Source: an uncultured Oscillospiraceae bacterium (GTDB taxonomy: Bacteria > Bacillota > Clostridia > Oscillospirales > Oscillospiraceae). Taken from it: 55,958 nucleotides of DNA. Where the stretch lies: assembly GCA_958423465.1 (NCBI GenBank), contig CATZRD010000012.1:1-55958 (forward strand), given 5' to 3'. The position numbers and the translations under genes were made by a program. How positions within the stretch are numbered: position 1 is the first letter of the stretch; each line of letters begins with the position of its first letter. This document shows positions 22,602 to 31,686 of this stretch, one piece after another. Under the pieces are notes generated by a model. The model saw only the letters and a list, made by a program, of their open reading frames with translations. It ran no database searches and was not told the origin of the DNA.

Positions 22602-23441
22602 ATGGAAGAGAGATCCACTGTAAACCCCCGCCGCGCCGGGCGGCGCGTCCGTCACCGGCGGACCGCCGTCCTTCTGACCGTCCTGGGAGTCATTCTGGCC
22701 GCGGCGGCGGCCTTCTGGCTCCTGCGGGGCCGGGTCAGCGCCAACGAGCCGCCCAGCCCGGAGCTGCTGGAGAGCCTGGAGGCCATGGCCAGTCAGGACA
22801 TGCGGGTCCGGGAGGTCATCGACAACTGCGAAAGCTACCCTACGGACCTGCTGAAGATGCTCAGCCGGAACGAGGATATGCTGGACTTTGTTCTGGGCTA
22901 TCCGGAAAACAGGGGCCGCGTCCTGGCCGAGGATATCGGCGAGGTGGAGAAGGGCACGGTGCCCCTGCTGCTGCAGTACGACCCCCGTTGGGGCTACGGC
23001 GCTTACGGCAGCAGCACCGTGGCGGTCAGCGGCTGCGGCCCCGCCTGTCTGGCCATGGTCATCGCCGGACTGACCGGCGACAACTCCGTCACCCCCTACG
23101 ACGTGGCCCGGTACGCCAACGCCCACGGGTACTACGTCCCCGGCGCGGGCACCGCCTGGACCCTCATGAGCAAAGGCTCCGCCCACTTCGGCGTCATCGG
23201 CGAAGAGCTGCCTCTGGTGGAGTCCATCATGAAGCGGGAGCTGGCCGAGGGCCGTCCCATCATCTGCAGCGTGGGACCCGGCGACTTTACCACCGCCGGC
23301 CACTTCATCGTGCTCACCGGCGTGGAGGACGGCCAGTTCACCGTCAACGACCCCAACAGCCCCCAGCGCAGCGAAATGCTGTGGGATTACGAGACCCTGG
23401 AGCCTCAGATCAGCAACCTGTGGTCCTTCCAGGCGGAATAG
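22602..23441 (+). CDS. Membrane-anchored C39-like cysteine peptidase family protein
   Basis: 279 residues. Basic N-terminus and one membrane segment (about 21-41), outward domain from about 120. LLLQYDPRWGYGAYGSST is followed by the nucleophile motif VSGCGPACLAM (Cys145), then GHFIVLTGVEDGQFTVNDPN with His234 and Asp250, a complete papain-like triad of the peptidase C39-like group (Pfam type C39_2). These occur in cell-envelope proteins with unknown targets. GGAAAGGAAG precedes the ATG. Alone in its transcript as far as seen. Confidence 0.82.
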   Translation: MEERSTVNPRRAGRRVRHRRTAVLLTVLGVILAAAAAFWLLRGRVSANEPPSPELLESLEAMASQDMRVREVIDNCESYPTDLLKMLSRNEDMLDFVLGYPENRGRVLAEDIGEVEKGTVPLLLQYDPRWGYGAYGSSTVAVSGCGPACLAMVIAGLTGDNSVTPYDVARYANAHGYYVPGAGTAWTLMSKGSAHFGVIGEELPLVESIMKRELAEGRPIICSVGPGDFTTAGHFIVLTGVEDGQFTVNDPNSPQRSEMLWDYETLEPQISNLWSFQAE

Positions 23442-23499
23442 ACCCATCGCCATCAGGGAAGCGGCGCCCGGAAACTTTCCGGCGGCATGAGACCGGGGC

Positions 23500-23528
23500 T
23501 TGACAAACCGCTTTCTCTGTATTATAAT
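23500..23528 (+). promoter_or_regulatory. Full-consensus SigA promoter of tetR-CPBP
   Basis: TTGACA (23500-23505), 17-base spacer, TATAAT (23523-23528): both boxes match consensus exactly. Start near 23535. Confidence 0.85.
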
Positions 23529-23532
23529 TCCC

Positions 23533-23542
23533 GTTATATAAC
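23533..23542. promoter_or_regulatory. Palindrome at the tetR start point
   Basis: GTTATATAAC is a perfect palindrome over the predicted start; a plausible core operator for the TetR protein encoded 24 bases downstream. Confidence 0.45.
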
Positions 23543-23565
23543 ATGAGATATAGAAAGGAGACGTT

Positions 23566-24135
23566 ATGCCGCCGAAAGCAAAGATCACCCGGGAGATGAT
23601 CCTGGACGCCGCCTTCCGGATCGCCAGAGAACAGGGGGCGGAGCGCGTCAACGCCCGGACCGTTTCCCAGGCGCTGGGCTGCTCCACCCAGCCGGTGCTG
23701 TACTGCTTCGACACCATTGAGGCGCTGCGGCGGGCCGTGTACGAGAAAGCGGACCGGTTCCACACGGCGTATCTGCTGGACGTCCGGCCTCAGGAGGACG
23801 TCATGCTCACCATCGGCGTAAACTACATCCGTTTCGCCGTGGAGGAGACCCATCTGTTCCGGTTCCTGTTCCAGTCGGGTCTGGCCCGGGAGAACAGCGT
23901 GCCCCAGATGATGGATTCCCGGGAGCTGGAGCCGGTGCTGGCCGCCATGGGGGAGGCTATGGGCCTCAGCCGGGAACGGACGAAGGAGGTCTTTCTGACC
24001 CTGGCCCTCTTCGCCCACGGATACGCCAGCATCCTGGCCAACAACGGCCTGGCCTACGACGAGGAGCTGGTAAAAGTCCATCTGGAGCGGGCCTATCGGG
24101 GGGCCGTCGCCGCCATTGAGGAGGAGCTGTCATGA
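23566..24135 (+). CDS. TetR/AcrR-family transcriptional regulator
   Basis: 189 residues. N-terminal helix-turn-helix: REMILDAAFRIAREQGAERV then NARTVSQALGCSTQPVLYCF, with the recognition helix ending in the VLYCF variant of the usual YYHF. The C-terminal half (TetR_C_33-like, WHG-type look) contains long hydrophobic helices for a ligand. GAAAGGAG at good spacing. It overlaps the following CPBP gene by four bases (ATGA), so the pair is one unit driven by a consensus promoter, presumably under its own repression. Confidence 0.85.
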   Translation: MPPKAKITREMILDAAFRIAREQGAERVNARTVSQALGCSTQPVLYCFDTIEALRRAVYEKADRFHTAYLLDVRPQEDVMLTIGVNYIRFAVEETHLFRFLFQSGLARENSVPQMMDSRELEPVLAAMGEAMGLSRERTKEVFLTLALFAHGYASILANNGLAYDEELVKVHLERAYRGAVAAIEEELS

Positions 24136-24851
24136 AAAAGCTGTATGAGAAAAACGAGCTGCTGTTCGCCATCGGGTGGATCGTGGTCTACTGCGCCGTC
24201 AGCGTCCCCATCCGGGGGGCTCTGGGGGATGAGAGCGCCGCCATGGCGGCGGCTCTGGCGGTCATAGCGGCGGGCATCCTGTTCTTTATCAAGCGGTACC
24301 GGCTGGAGGCGCGGTACGGCCTGGTGAAATGGGCCGGCTCCGCCAGGGACTACCTGTACTTCCTTCCCCTGCTGATCCTGGCCACCGGGAACCTGTGGGA
24401 CGGCGTGGGCATGGCCTACGGCGGCTGGGCGCAGGTATGGGCCGTGATCTCCATGCTCCTGGTGGGCTTCATCGAAGAGCTGATCTTCCGGGGCTTTCTG
24501 TTCCGGGCGCTGCTGGACCGAAACGCCGCCGGCGTGGCGGTCGCCATCTCGGCGGTGACCTTCGGCATAGGGCATATCGTCAATCTCCTGGCGGGGCAGG
24601 GCGACCTGGAGACCCTGCTGCAGGTGATCTTCGCCGTGGCCTGGGGCTTTCTCTTCACCCTTGTGTTCTACAGGTCCGGGAGCCTCTGGATCTGCGTAGC
24701 CGTCCACGGGCTGGTGGACGTGTTCTCCAAGTTCGCCGCCCCGGGCGGTAAGGACTATGGGTACATCGCCGCCACCGTCGCGGTGTCCATCGCCTACTGC
24801 CTCTATCTGGGCCGCAGGCCGCCGGCGCTGGAACAGAAGGCCCGGCCATAA
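24132..24851 (+). CDS. CPBP-family intramembrane metalloprotease
   Basis: 239 residues with about seven to eight membrane segments. The Abi/CAAX-protease motifs are complete: VGFIEELIFRGFLF (Glu115, Glu116, Arg120), FGIGH (His148) and a third motif VAVHGLVDVFSKF. Members cut prenylated or membrane peptides, act in bacteriocin self-immunity, or control membrane-bound regulators; the target here is unknown. The start codon overlaps the TetR stop (ATGA). Followed by a strong terminator. Confidence 0.87.
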   Translation: MKKLYEKNELLFAIGWIVVYCAVSVPIRGALGDESAAMAAALAVIAAGILFFIKRYRLEARYGLVKWAGSARDYLYFLPLLILATGNLWDGVGMAYGGWAQVWAVISMLLVGFIEELIFRGFLFRALLDRNAAGVAVAISAVTFGIGHIVNLLAGQGDLETLLQVIFAVAWGFLFTLVFYRSGSLWICVAVHGLVDVFSKFAAPGGKDYGYIAATVAVSIAYCLYLGRRPPALEQKARP

Positions 24852-24855
24852 GTGG

Positions 24856-24902
24856 GCAGGAGGCGCTTCCCCCCGGGGAAGCGCCTCCTGCTTATTTTAT
24901 TT
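24856..24902 (+). terminator. Strong intrinsic terminator after the CPBP gene
   Basis: A 15-bp perfect stem (24856-24870 with 24877-24891) followed by TTATTTTATTT on the plus strand. Confidence 0.85.
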
Positions 24903-25733
24903 CGTCTCCTCCGGAAGGCCCAGGGCCGCCCGGCCGCCCTCCCCCAGAAAAGCGCTGAGCTCATCGTAGGAAGCCCGCAGCTCCACCGGTCCCATGGCGT
25001 AGGGGCCCAGGTCGTAGGGGCTGTAGATCACCGTCAGACCGTCGCCGTCAAAAAGCGCCGCCCCCTGATTCCACCGGCAGATGGTGGTCTTATAGTCGCT
25101 CCAGTAGCTGCCGGTATAGTCCTCCCCCAGCGCCTCCGCCTTTTGGATGAGCAGGTCCGACACCTCCTGCTGGAACCACAGGGGATCGTCGGCGATCTGG
25201 ATGGGGTCGATGAACTGCCCCAGGGCCAGGCTGAAGGTCCTGCCGCTGACGGCATAGTTGGGGTGGGCGCCGCCGGTATAGGCGCTCCAGTCCAGCCGGA
25301 CGCTGATGATATCGCCGCCCATCCACCAGCTGGCGTCAGTCTCCTCGTAGTAGGGCATGGGCGGCTCCAGCCCCTCGTCCAGCCGGGCCAGCACGTCCTC
25401 GCCCATGACTTTGCCCTCCGCGGCGGCGGCGTCCAGCTCCTCCTGCATCCGCCGGTTGAACTGGTCCGCGCTGCGCTGGGCCGTCTCCCGGTCCTCCTCG
25501 GACAGCTCCTCCGGGTTGGTCACCGCCAAGCTGGGCCGCTGGAACCGGTAGGAGGCCGCCTCGGCGCCGTCCTTCCCCTGGTACTCCCCCTGGACCTCCG
25601 TCAGCGTAAGGCTGTAGGCCGGGGCCGTGGAGGACCGGGCCGGGTCCCCGCTGTTTTCCGGCTGGCCGCAGGCGGACAGCAGCAGCGTCCAGACCGCCAA
25701 AAAGGCGGCGAAAGCGTTTCGTTTCGATCTCAT
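24897..25733 (-). CDS. DUF4163/DUF3298-type lipoprotein (RsiV/PdaC-like)
   Basis: 278 residues. Lipoprotein signal: basic start MRSKRNAF, hydrophobic stretch, lipobox LLLSAC with Cys22. The mature part carries the DUF4163-DUF3298 pair: a first domain to about 130, then VRLDWSAYTGGAHPNYAVSG and FSLALGQFIDPIQIAD and DGLTVIYSPYDLGPYAMG, the classic DUF3298 strands. The fold occurs in the anti-sigma factor RsiV and peptidoglycan deacetylase PdaC; here it stands alone on the outer face of the membrane, so the role may be sensing or binding of wall or lysozyme-like ligands (inference). ATG at 25733 after GGAAGGAG. It follows tmcAL by 37 bases. Confidence 0.8.
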   Translation of the reverse strand: MRSKRNAFAAFLAVWTLLLSACGQPENSGDPARSSTAPAYSLTLTEVQGEYQGKDGAEAASYRFQRPSLAVTNPEELSEEDRETAQRSADQFNRRMQEELDAAAAEGKVMGEDVLARLDEGLEPPMPYYEETDASWWMGGDIISVRLDWSAYTGGAHPNYAVSGRTFSLALGQFIDPIQIADDPLWFQQEVSDLLIQKAEALGEDYTGSYWSDYKTTICRWNQGAALFDGDGLTVIYSPYDLGPYAMGPVELRASYDELSAFLGEGGRAALGLPEETK

Positions 25734-25770
25734 ATGTCTCTCCTTCCGATCAGTGGCCGTTCCCCGCCCG

Positions 25771-26964
25771 TTACAGCATGACGGGGCTGTGGGTGTACTC
25801 CGCGCCGGGCCGGGCCGGATCAGGACAGGCCAGGGTGTACAGGTCCGTCCACCCGGCCTCCCGGGCAAAGAGCGTCCGGGCCTCCTCCCCCAGCTTCCGG
25901 ACGTCCGCCGGCTTGGTCAGCACCGGCAAAGCCGCCCGGTCCCCCATCTCCCGCAGCAGGGCCCGGCCCCGGCTGTCGGCCCCCAGCACCCGCAGATAGG
26001 GCGGCGTCCGGTCCCGCTCCGCCGGCAGCAGGCCCAGATAGCTGTGCAGCAGCATCCGCCGCAGCCGGGCCATGGGGTAGCGCCTGGTCTTGACATATGC
26101 CAGCAGCTCCTCCACGGAGCGGGCCTGGCGCACGCCGTCGTAGAACCGGTGGTACAGGCCCTCCCCTCCCCCGTCGTAAGGACGGAAATCCTCCTCGGAC
26201 ATGGTCCGCAGCCGGGCCAGCACCGCCCGCCCGCAGAGGGTCAGGGACGCCGGGGCCCGGCCCGCCGCCAGCTCCCGGTCCAAAATGGCGGCGGTGGTCT
26301 CCGGCACCAGGTCCCGCCACGCCTCCCCCGCCAGGATCCGGCGGCGGACGGCGGAGGCGGAGGCGTACGGCCCCGGCCCGTCGCTGTGGTGGTCCGCCCC
26401 CATTCGGGGGAGAGCCAGCGGCCTGACGCCGCTCTTCAGGGCGGACAGGGACCGGAGATACTCCACCGCCAGATTGTTGTTGGGCCGGTCCAGACACACG
26501 CCCGCCGCGTCCCCCGCCAGAGCGCCCACCACCGCCTGCCGGGCGGCGGCGAAGGTCATGCCCTCGTCCAGGAAGCGGCGCAGCCCCGCCCCATAGATCC
26601 CGCTGTCCAGACACGCCGCCGCCTGGGACAGGGGCGCCAGATCCCCGCTCTCGCAGCCAAAGGCCATGTGGGTCACGACCCCCGAGGCCGCCAGCAGGGC
26701 CACGCCCCCCCGGGCGAAGATCTCCGCCGGGGCGCAGGACCAGGGGGAGGGCAGCTCCAGCACCAGATTCGCGCCGCCCCGCAGGGCCATCTCCGCCCGG
26801 GCGTGCTTGCCGCACAGGGCCGGCTCCCCCCGCTGGACGAAGCTGCCGCTCATGACCGTCACCACGGCGGTATCCGCCCCCAGGCGGCGGCGGATCTCCG
26901 CCAGCTGCCACAGGTGGCCCCGGTGGAAGGGATCGTACTCCGCGATGACGCCGCAAACGGCCAT
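25771..26964 (-). CDS. tmcAL: tRNA(Met) cytidine acetate ligase
   Basis: 397 residues, the size of the YlbM/TmcAL family, which uses ATP and acetate to acetylate cytidine-34 of elongator tRNA-Met. Seen: nucleotidyltransferase-type start VCGVIAEYDPFHRGHLWQL (the N-P-F-H-x-G-H motif with Asp for Asn), VVTVMSGSFVQRGEPALCGK, NLVLELPSPWSCAPAEIFARG, and PNNNLAVEYL. ATG at 26964 with AGGAGAGGAG; an in-frame extension upstream runs into the ackA promoter region and is not supported. Divergent from ackA, an acetate-producing enzyme, which may be coincidence. Confidence 0.9.
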   Translation of the reverse strand: MAVCGVIAEYDPFHRGHLWQLAEIRRRLGADTAVVTVMSGSFVQRGEPALCGKHARAEMALRGGANLVLELPSPWSCAPAEIFARGGVALLAASGVVTHMAFGCESGDLAPLSQAAACLDSGIYGAGLRRFLDEGMTFAAARQAVVGALAGDAAGVCLDRPNNNLAVEYLRSLSALKSGVRPLALPRMGADHHSDGPGPYASASAVRRRILAGEAWRDLVPETTAAILDRELAAGRAPASLTLCGRAVLARLRTMSEEDFRPYDGGGEGLYHRFYDGVRQARSVEELLAYVKTRRYPMARLRRMLLHSYLGLLPAERDRTPPYLRVLGADSRGRALLREMGDRAALPVLTKPADVRKLGEEARTLFAREAGWTDLYTLACPDPARPGAEYTHSPVML

Positions 26965-27022
26965 AGGCACTCCTCTCCTTCCCGGACAGCGGGACCGCCG
27001 CCGGAAAAATTTCAAAAAATGG

Positions 27023-27051
27023 TTGTCGAATGGGAAAAAATGCGCTACAAT
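27023..27051 (+). promoter_or_regulatory. ackA promoter
   Basis: TTGTCG (27023-27028), 17-base spacer, TACAAT (27046-27051). Start near 27058, giving a leader of about 100 bases that is strikingly AC-rich and unstructured near the gene. Confidence 0.6.
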
Positions 27052-27156
27052 AAGAAACGTGACTATTTTAATCTTCTTTTCCCCTGATTGCAAGCCACAT
27101 TGCGGAAACAAAAAGTGACAAACCAATAACAACCGTCATAAGGAGTGTCAACAAAC

Positions 27157-28347
27157 ATGAAGATCCTCATCATCAACGCCGGCAGCTCCTCCCTGAAGTA
27201 CCAGTTCATGGAGTCCGAGGGAGGCCAGGTCTTTGCCAAGGGCCTGTGCGAGCGTATTGGCATCGACGGACGCCTGACCCACAAGGTCCCCGGCCGGGAC
27301 GACGTGGTCCGGGAGATCCCCATGCCCACCCACAGCGAGGCCATCCAGGCCGTCCTGGACATCATGGTGGACCCCGTCAGCGGCGTCATCGCCTCCACCG
27401 ACGAGATCGCGGCCGTGGGCCACCGGGTCCTCCACGGCGGCATGGCCTTCACCGAGAGCTGCGTCATCGACGACGCCTGCATCGCCGCCATTGAGAAGTG
27501 CATCCCCCTGGGCCCCCTCCACAACCCCGCCAACCTCATGGGCATCCGGGCCTGCCAGGCCATCATGCCCAACACCCCCCAGGTGGCCGTGTTCGACACC
27601 GCCTTCCACATGACCATGCCCCCCAAGGCCTATATCTACGCCATTCCCTACGAGTACTATGAGAAGGACGACGTGCGCCGCTACGGCTTCCACGGCACCA
27701 GCCACCGGTACGTCTCCGCCCGGGCCATCGACATGCTGGGCAATCCGGAGCACAGCCGGGTGATCTGCTGCCACCTGGGCAACGGCTCCAGCCTCTCCGC
27801 CTGCGTGGACGGCAAGTGCGTGGACACCTCCATGGGCCTTGGCCCTCTGGCCGGCTTCCCCATGGGCACTCGCTCCGGCGACATCGACGCCACTATCATG
27901 GAGTACCTCATGGACCGCTACGGCTATGACATCAAGGAGATGCTGACCATCCTCAACAAGAAGTCCGGCGTGCTGGGCATCTCCGGCGTCAGCAGCGACT
28001 TCCGGGACATCGAGGCCGCGGCAGCCCAGGGCAACGAGCGCGCCCAGCTGGCCCTGGACAAGTTCGTCTACGAGGTGAAGAAGTATATCGGCGCGTACGC
28101 CACCACCATGGGCGGCGTGGACGCCATCGTGTTCACCGCCGGCGTGGGCGAGAACTCCGCCGAGATGCGCCAGCGCATCTGCCAGGGTCTGGAATATATG
28201 GGCGTGAAGATGGACGCCGAGAAGAACAAGGTCCGGGGCAGGGAGGCCGACGTCTCCGCCGCCGACTCCAAGGTGAAGGTCTTCGTCATCCCCACCAACG
28301 AGGAGCTGATGATCGCCATGGATACCGCCGCTCTCTGCGGCAAGTGA
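27157..28347 (+). CDS. ackA: Acetate kinase
   Basis: 396 residues, family norm. Converts acetyl phosphate and ADP into acetate and ATP, the energy-yielding last step of acetate fermentation. Seen: KILIINAGSSSLKYQFME, VGHRVLHGGMAF, VFDTAFHMTMPPKAY, YGFHGTSHRYVS, CHLGNGSSLSAC, SMGLGPLAGFPMGTRSGDID and FTAGVGENS. The ATG at 27157 gives the standard N-terminus; a GTG at 27145 is in frame but sits on the ribosome site AAGGAG. No pta gene is adjacent. Strong C-ending codon bias indicates high expression. Confidence 0.97.
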   Translation: MKILIINAGSSSLKYQFMESEGGQVFAKGLCERIGIDGRLTHKVPGRDDVVREIPMPTHSEAIQAVLDIMVDPVSGVIASTDEIAAVGHRVLHGGMAFTESCVIDDACIAAIEKCIPLGPLHNPANLMGIRACQAIMPNTPQVAVFDTAFHMTMPPKAYIYAIPYEYYEKDDVRRYGFHGTSHRYVSARAIDMLGNPEHSRVICCHLGNGSSLSACVDGKCVDTSMGLGPLAGFPMGTRSGDIDATIMEYLMDRYGYDIKEMLTILNKKSGVLGISGVSSDFRDIEAAAAQGNERAQLALDKFVYEVKKYIGAYATTMGGVDAIVFTAGVGENSAEMRQRICQGLEYMGVKMDAEKNKVRGREADVSAADSKVKVFVIPTNEELMIAMDTAALCGK

Positions 28348-28366
28348 TCCCCCGCTGATCTGTCTG

Positions 28367-28400
28367 GACGGTCCCGGCGGCCTGCCGGGGCCGTCTTTTT
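28367..28400 (+). terminator. ackA terminator
   Basis: 12-bp stem (28367-28378 with 28384-28395, one GU pair) followed by T5. Confidence 0.8.
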
Positions 28401-28541
28401 CCCCTCTGAAAAAATTTTTTTGAAAAAGTTGCGGGCAAAAAGAGGATTTTCCCCCGCCGCGGCGTATATTAAAGTGTAATACTGTGCAAATCACGGTTTG
28501 GGGGCAATTTTACGCCCTCCGGCCGGAAAGGAGGCGGGCAT

Positions 28542-30335
28542 ATGGCTTTTTCCCAGCAGTTTTTGGACGAGCTGACAGCCAGGAACGATATCGTGGACGT
28601 GGTCTCCTCCTATGTGGCCCTCCAGCGCAAGGGCAGCAACTACTTCGGTCTGTGCCCCTTCCACAACGAAAAGACCGGGTCCTTCTCCGTGTCCCCGGAC
28701 AAGCAGATCTACCACTGCTTCGGCTGCAAGCACGGCGGCGGCGTCATCAACTTCATCATGGAGATCGAGAATCTCTCCTTCCCCGACGCGGTGCGGTTTT
28801 TGGCCAAGCGGGTCAATATGGAGGTCCCCGAGGATGACACGGACCGGGAGGCCTCCCGCCGCCGTCAGCGGATCCTGGCGCTGAACAAGGACGCCGCCCG
28901 GTGGTTTTACCAGAACCTCTCCCAGCCCGGTGGGGCGGCGGTGGCCGCCTATCTGGATAAGCGGAAGATCAGCCGAAAGACCGCCATGAATTTCGGCCTG
29001 GGGGCCAGCCTGGACAGCTGGGACAGCCTGCTCACCGCCATGCTGGACAGGGGCTACTCCAAAAAGGAGCTGCTGGACGCGGGCCTGGTGATCCAGAACC
29101 AGAAGGGGCGGCTCTATGACAAGTTCCGCAACCGGCTCATGTTCCCTGTCATCGACGTGCGGGGGGACGTGGTGGCCTTCGGCGGCCGGGTGTTGGACAA
29201 GTCCGACCCCAAGTACGTCAACACCCAGGAGACCTTGGTCTACAGCAAGCGCCGGAACCTGTACGGCATCAACCTGGCCAAAAAGACCAAGCGGCCCAAT
29301 TTCATCCTCTGCGAGGGGAACATTGACGTCATCACCCTCCACCAGGCGGGCTTCGACAACGCGGTGGCCTCCATGGGTACCGCCCTCACCATCGAGCAGG
29401 TCCGCCTGCTCAGCCGGTACACCAAGGAGCTGGTGCTCTGCTACGACAACGACACCGCCGGCCAGCTGGCCACGGATAAGGCCATCCAGCTGCTGGAGCA
29501 CAGCGAGTTTACCGTCCGGGTGCTCCGGCTCCCCAACCGCTACGAGGACGGGAAGCCCGTCAAGCAGGACGTGGACGATTTCATCAAGCTCCAGGGCGCT
29601 CCCGCCTTCCAGGCCATTCTGGACGGCAGCGAGGACCAGATGGACTTTCGCATGGACGCGGCGGCCGCCAAGTACGACCTCAGCGACGGCCAGCAGAAGA
29701 TCGCCTACGCCGCCGAGGTCAGCGCCCTCATCGCCTCCGTCCCCAACGCGGTGGAGCGGGAGGTGTACGCCGGCCGGGCGGCGGAGCGGGCCGGAATCTC
29801 CCGGGAGGCCATGCTGCTGGAGGTGAAGCGCTCCTATGGCAAGCGCCGGGGCCAGGAGAGGCGGGAGCTGAAAAAGGAGGCTCTCAACGTCTCCGCCCTT
29901 CACCAGCCCCGGGACCGCTCCATCCGCTACAGCGACCCCCGCTCCGCTCTGGCGGAGGAAGGCGTGGTGCGGCTGCTTTTTCTGGACTGCTCTCTGGCGG
30001 AGCGGTGCCGGCAGCTGGCGCCGGAGGACTTCTCCTCCCCCCTGCTGGAGAAGGTCTACCGCCGGCAGCTGGAGACCGCGGCGGAGGGCCGGTGCCTCAG
30101 CCTGGCCCTTCTGGCGGAGGAGCTGTCCCCGGAGGAGATGGGCCACATCACGTCGCTGATGCAGAAGCCCGAGTCCCCCGGCCGGGCGGAACAGTCCCTC
30201 CGGGACTACATAGCCGTCATTCAGGAATCCGCGGCGAAGCGGCGGGGCGGGCCGGAGGCCGCCGACCCCCTGCTGGCCGCCATGAACAAACGATCCAAAG
30301 ATAAAAAAGGGTATGGAGGAAAGCAACATGGATAA
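28542..30335 (+). CDS. dnaG: DNA primase
   Basis: 597 residues, normal for bacterial primase, which lays RNA primers at the replication fork. Seen: the CHC2 zinc finger with Cys38, His41, Cys59 and Cys62 (FGLCPFHNEKTGSFSVSP, YHCFGCKHGGG), the catalytic core with MFPVIDVRGDVVAFGGRVL, the TOPRIM glutamate ILCEGNIDV (Glu258) and CYDNDTAGQ, then the helicase-binding C-terminal region. AAAGGAGG precedes the ATG. The last 8 bases overlap rpoD, a short form of the macromolecular-synthesis operon without rpsU. No convincing promoter could be picked in 28400-28541. Confidence 0.97.
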   Translation: MAFSQQFLDELTARNDIVDVVSSYVALQRKGSNYFGLCPFHNEKTGSFSVSPDKQIYHCFGCKHGGGVINFIMEIENLSFPDAVRFLAKRVNMEVPEDDTDREASRRRQRILALNKDAARWFYQNLSQPGGAAVAAYLDKRKISRKTAMNFGLGASLDSWDSLLTAMLDRGYSKKELLDAGLVIQNQKGRLYDKFRNRLMFPVIDVRGDVVAFGGRVLDKSDPKYVNTQETLVYSKRRNLYGINLAKKTKRPNFILCEGNIDVITLHQAGFDNAVASMGTALTIEQVRLLSRYTKELVLCYDNDTAGQLATDKAIQLLEHSEFTVRVLRLPNRYEDGKPVKQDVDDFIKLQGAPAFQAILDGSEDQMDFRMDAAAAKYDLSDGQQKIAYAAEVSALIASVPNAVEREVYAGRAAERAGISREAMLLEVKRSYGKRRGQERRELKKEALNVSALHQPRDRSIRYSDPRSALAEEGVVRLLFLDCSLAERCRQLAPEDFSSPLLEKVYRRQLETAAEGRCLSLALLAEELSPEEMGHITSLMQKPESPGRAEQSLRDYIAVIQESAAKRRGGPEAADPLLAAMNKRSKDKKGYGGKQHG

Positions 30336-31647
30336 AACCACAGAGTGCAAGCAGCCGGCGCCCGCCCAGGAGGCCGAGGTCAAAAAAGCCGAAGGCGAGA
30401 AGAAATACCAGAAGCTGCCGGAGAAGCTGGTGGCCACCCTCCCTGCCGCCGCCATCCTCAACGGCAGCGAGAAGGTGATGGACCTCTTCGCCCGGGGCAA
30501 GAAAAAGGGCCGTCTGGACTCCGCCGAGATGATGGAGGTGCTGGATGACCTGAACCTGGACAGCGACCAGATGGAGAAGATCTACGACTCCCTGGAGTCC
30601 CTGTCCATCGAGATCGGCAGCGAGGAGGACCTGCTGCCGGAGCTGCCCGACGATGTGGAGCCGCCTCTGGAGGAGATCGCCGAGATCGAGGAGGAGGAGC
30701 TGGTAGACCCCAACACCCTGGTGGACAGCTTCTCCATCGACGACCCGGTGCGGATGTACCTGAAGGAGATCGGCAAGGTGCCCCTGCTCAGCCCCGAGGA
30801 GGAGATCAAGCTGGCCACCAAAATGAACGCCGGGTCCTTCGCCAAGGAGCAGTTGGAGAGCCTGGAGGGCAGCGAGCTGCCTGACGAGGAGCTGGCCCAG
30901 CTGAAGGCCATGGTGAAAGAGGGCGAGAAGGCCAAGCAGCAGCTGGCGGAGGCCAACCTGCGCCTGGTGGTGTCCATCGCCAAGCGGTATGTGGGCCGGG
31001 GCATGCTGTTCCTGGATCTGATCCAGGAGGGCAACCTGGGCCTCATCAAGGCGGTGGAGAAGTTCGACTACACCAAGGGCTACAAGTTCTCCACCTACGC
31101 CACCTGGTGGATCCGCCAGGCCATCACCCGGGCCATCGCCGACCAGGCCCGGACCATCCGCATCCCGGTGCACATGGTGGAGACCATCAACAAGGTCATC
31201 CGCGTGTCCCGCCAGCTCCTCCAGGAGCTGGGCCACGACCCCTCCCCGGAGGAGATCGCCGCCGACATGAATATGCCCGTGGACAAGGTCCGGGAGATCC
31301 TGAAGATCGCCCAGGAGCCGGTGAGTCTGGAGACCCCCATCGGCGAGGAGGAGGACAGCCATCTGGGGGACTTCATCCCCGACGAGGGCGCCAGCGAGCC
31401 CAGCGAGGCCGCCAGCTTCACCCTGCTGAAGGAGCAGCTGGTGGAGGTGCTCTCCACCCTGACCCCCCGGGAGGAGAAGGTGCTGAAGCTCCGCTTCGGC
31501 ATCGAGGACGGCCGCACCCGCACCCTGGAGGAGGTGGGCAAGGAGTTCAACGTCACCCGGGAGCGCATCCGGCAGATCGAGGCCAAGGCCCTGCGGAAGC
31601 TGCGCCACCCCTCCCGCTCCAAGAAGCTGAAGGATTTTCTGAATTGA
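30328..31647 (+). CDS. rpoD: RNA polymerase sigma factor RpoD (SigA)
   Basis: 439 residues. Acidic variable N-terminal part (region 1.1-like, with LPDDVEPPLEEIAEIEEEEL), region 1.2 SIDDPVRMYLKEIGKVPLLS, region 2 from EANLRLVVSIAKRYVGRGM through KFSTYATWWIRQAITRAI (core binding, -10 reading and melting), region 3, and region 4.2 TLEEVGKEFNVTRERIRQIE (-35 helix-turn-helix), ending HPSRSKKLKDFLN, all as in primary sigma factors. The start at 30328 follows GGAGGAAAGCAAC; an earlier ATG at 30313 overlaps the ribosome site. This factor explains the TTGACA/TATAAT promoters seen across the window. Confidence 0.97.
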   Translation: MDKTTECKQPAPAQEAEVKKAEGEKKYQKLPEKLVATLPAAAILNGSEKVMDLFARGKKKGRLDSAEMMEVLDDLNLDSDQMEKIYDSLESLSIEIGSEEDLLPELPDDVEPPLEEIAEIEEEELVDPNTLVDSFSIDDPVRMYLKEIGKVPLLSPEEEIKLATKMNAGSFAKEQLESLEGSELPDEELAQLKAMVKEGEKAKQQLAEANLRLVVSIAKRYVGRGMLFLDLIQEGNLGLIKAVEKFDYTKGYKFSTYATWWIRQAITRAIADQARTIRIPVHMVETINKVIRVSRQLLQELGHDPSPEEIAADMNMPVDKVREILKIAQEPVSLETPIGEEEDSHLGDFIPDEGASEPSEAASFTLLKEQLVEVLSTLTPREEKVLKLRFGIEDGRTRTLEEVGKEFNVTRERIRQIEAKALRKLRHPSRSKKLKDFLN

Positions 31648-31686
31648 CGGCGGCGGGAGCTTTCTCCCGAGAGAGGACCTTATCAT

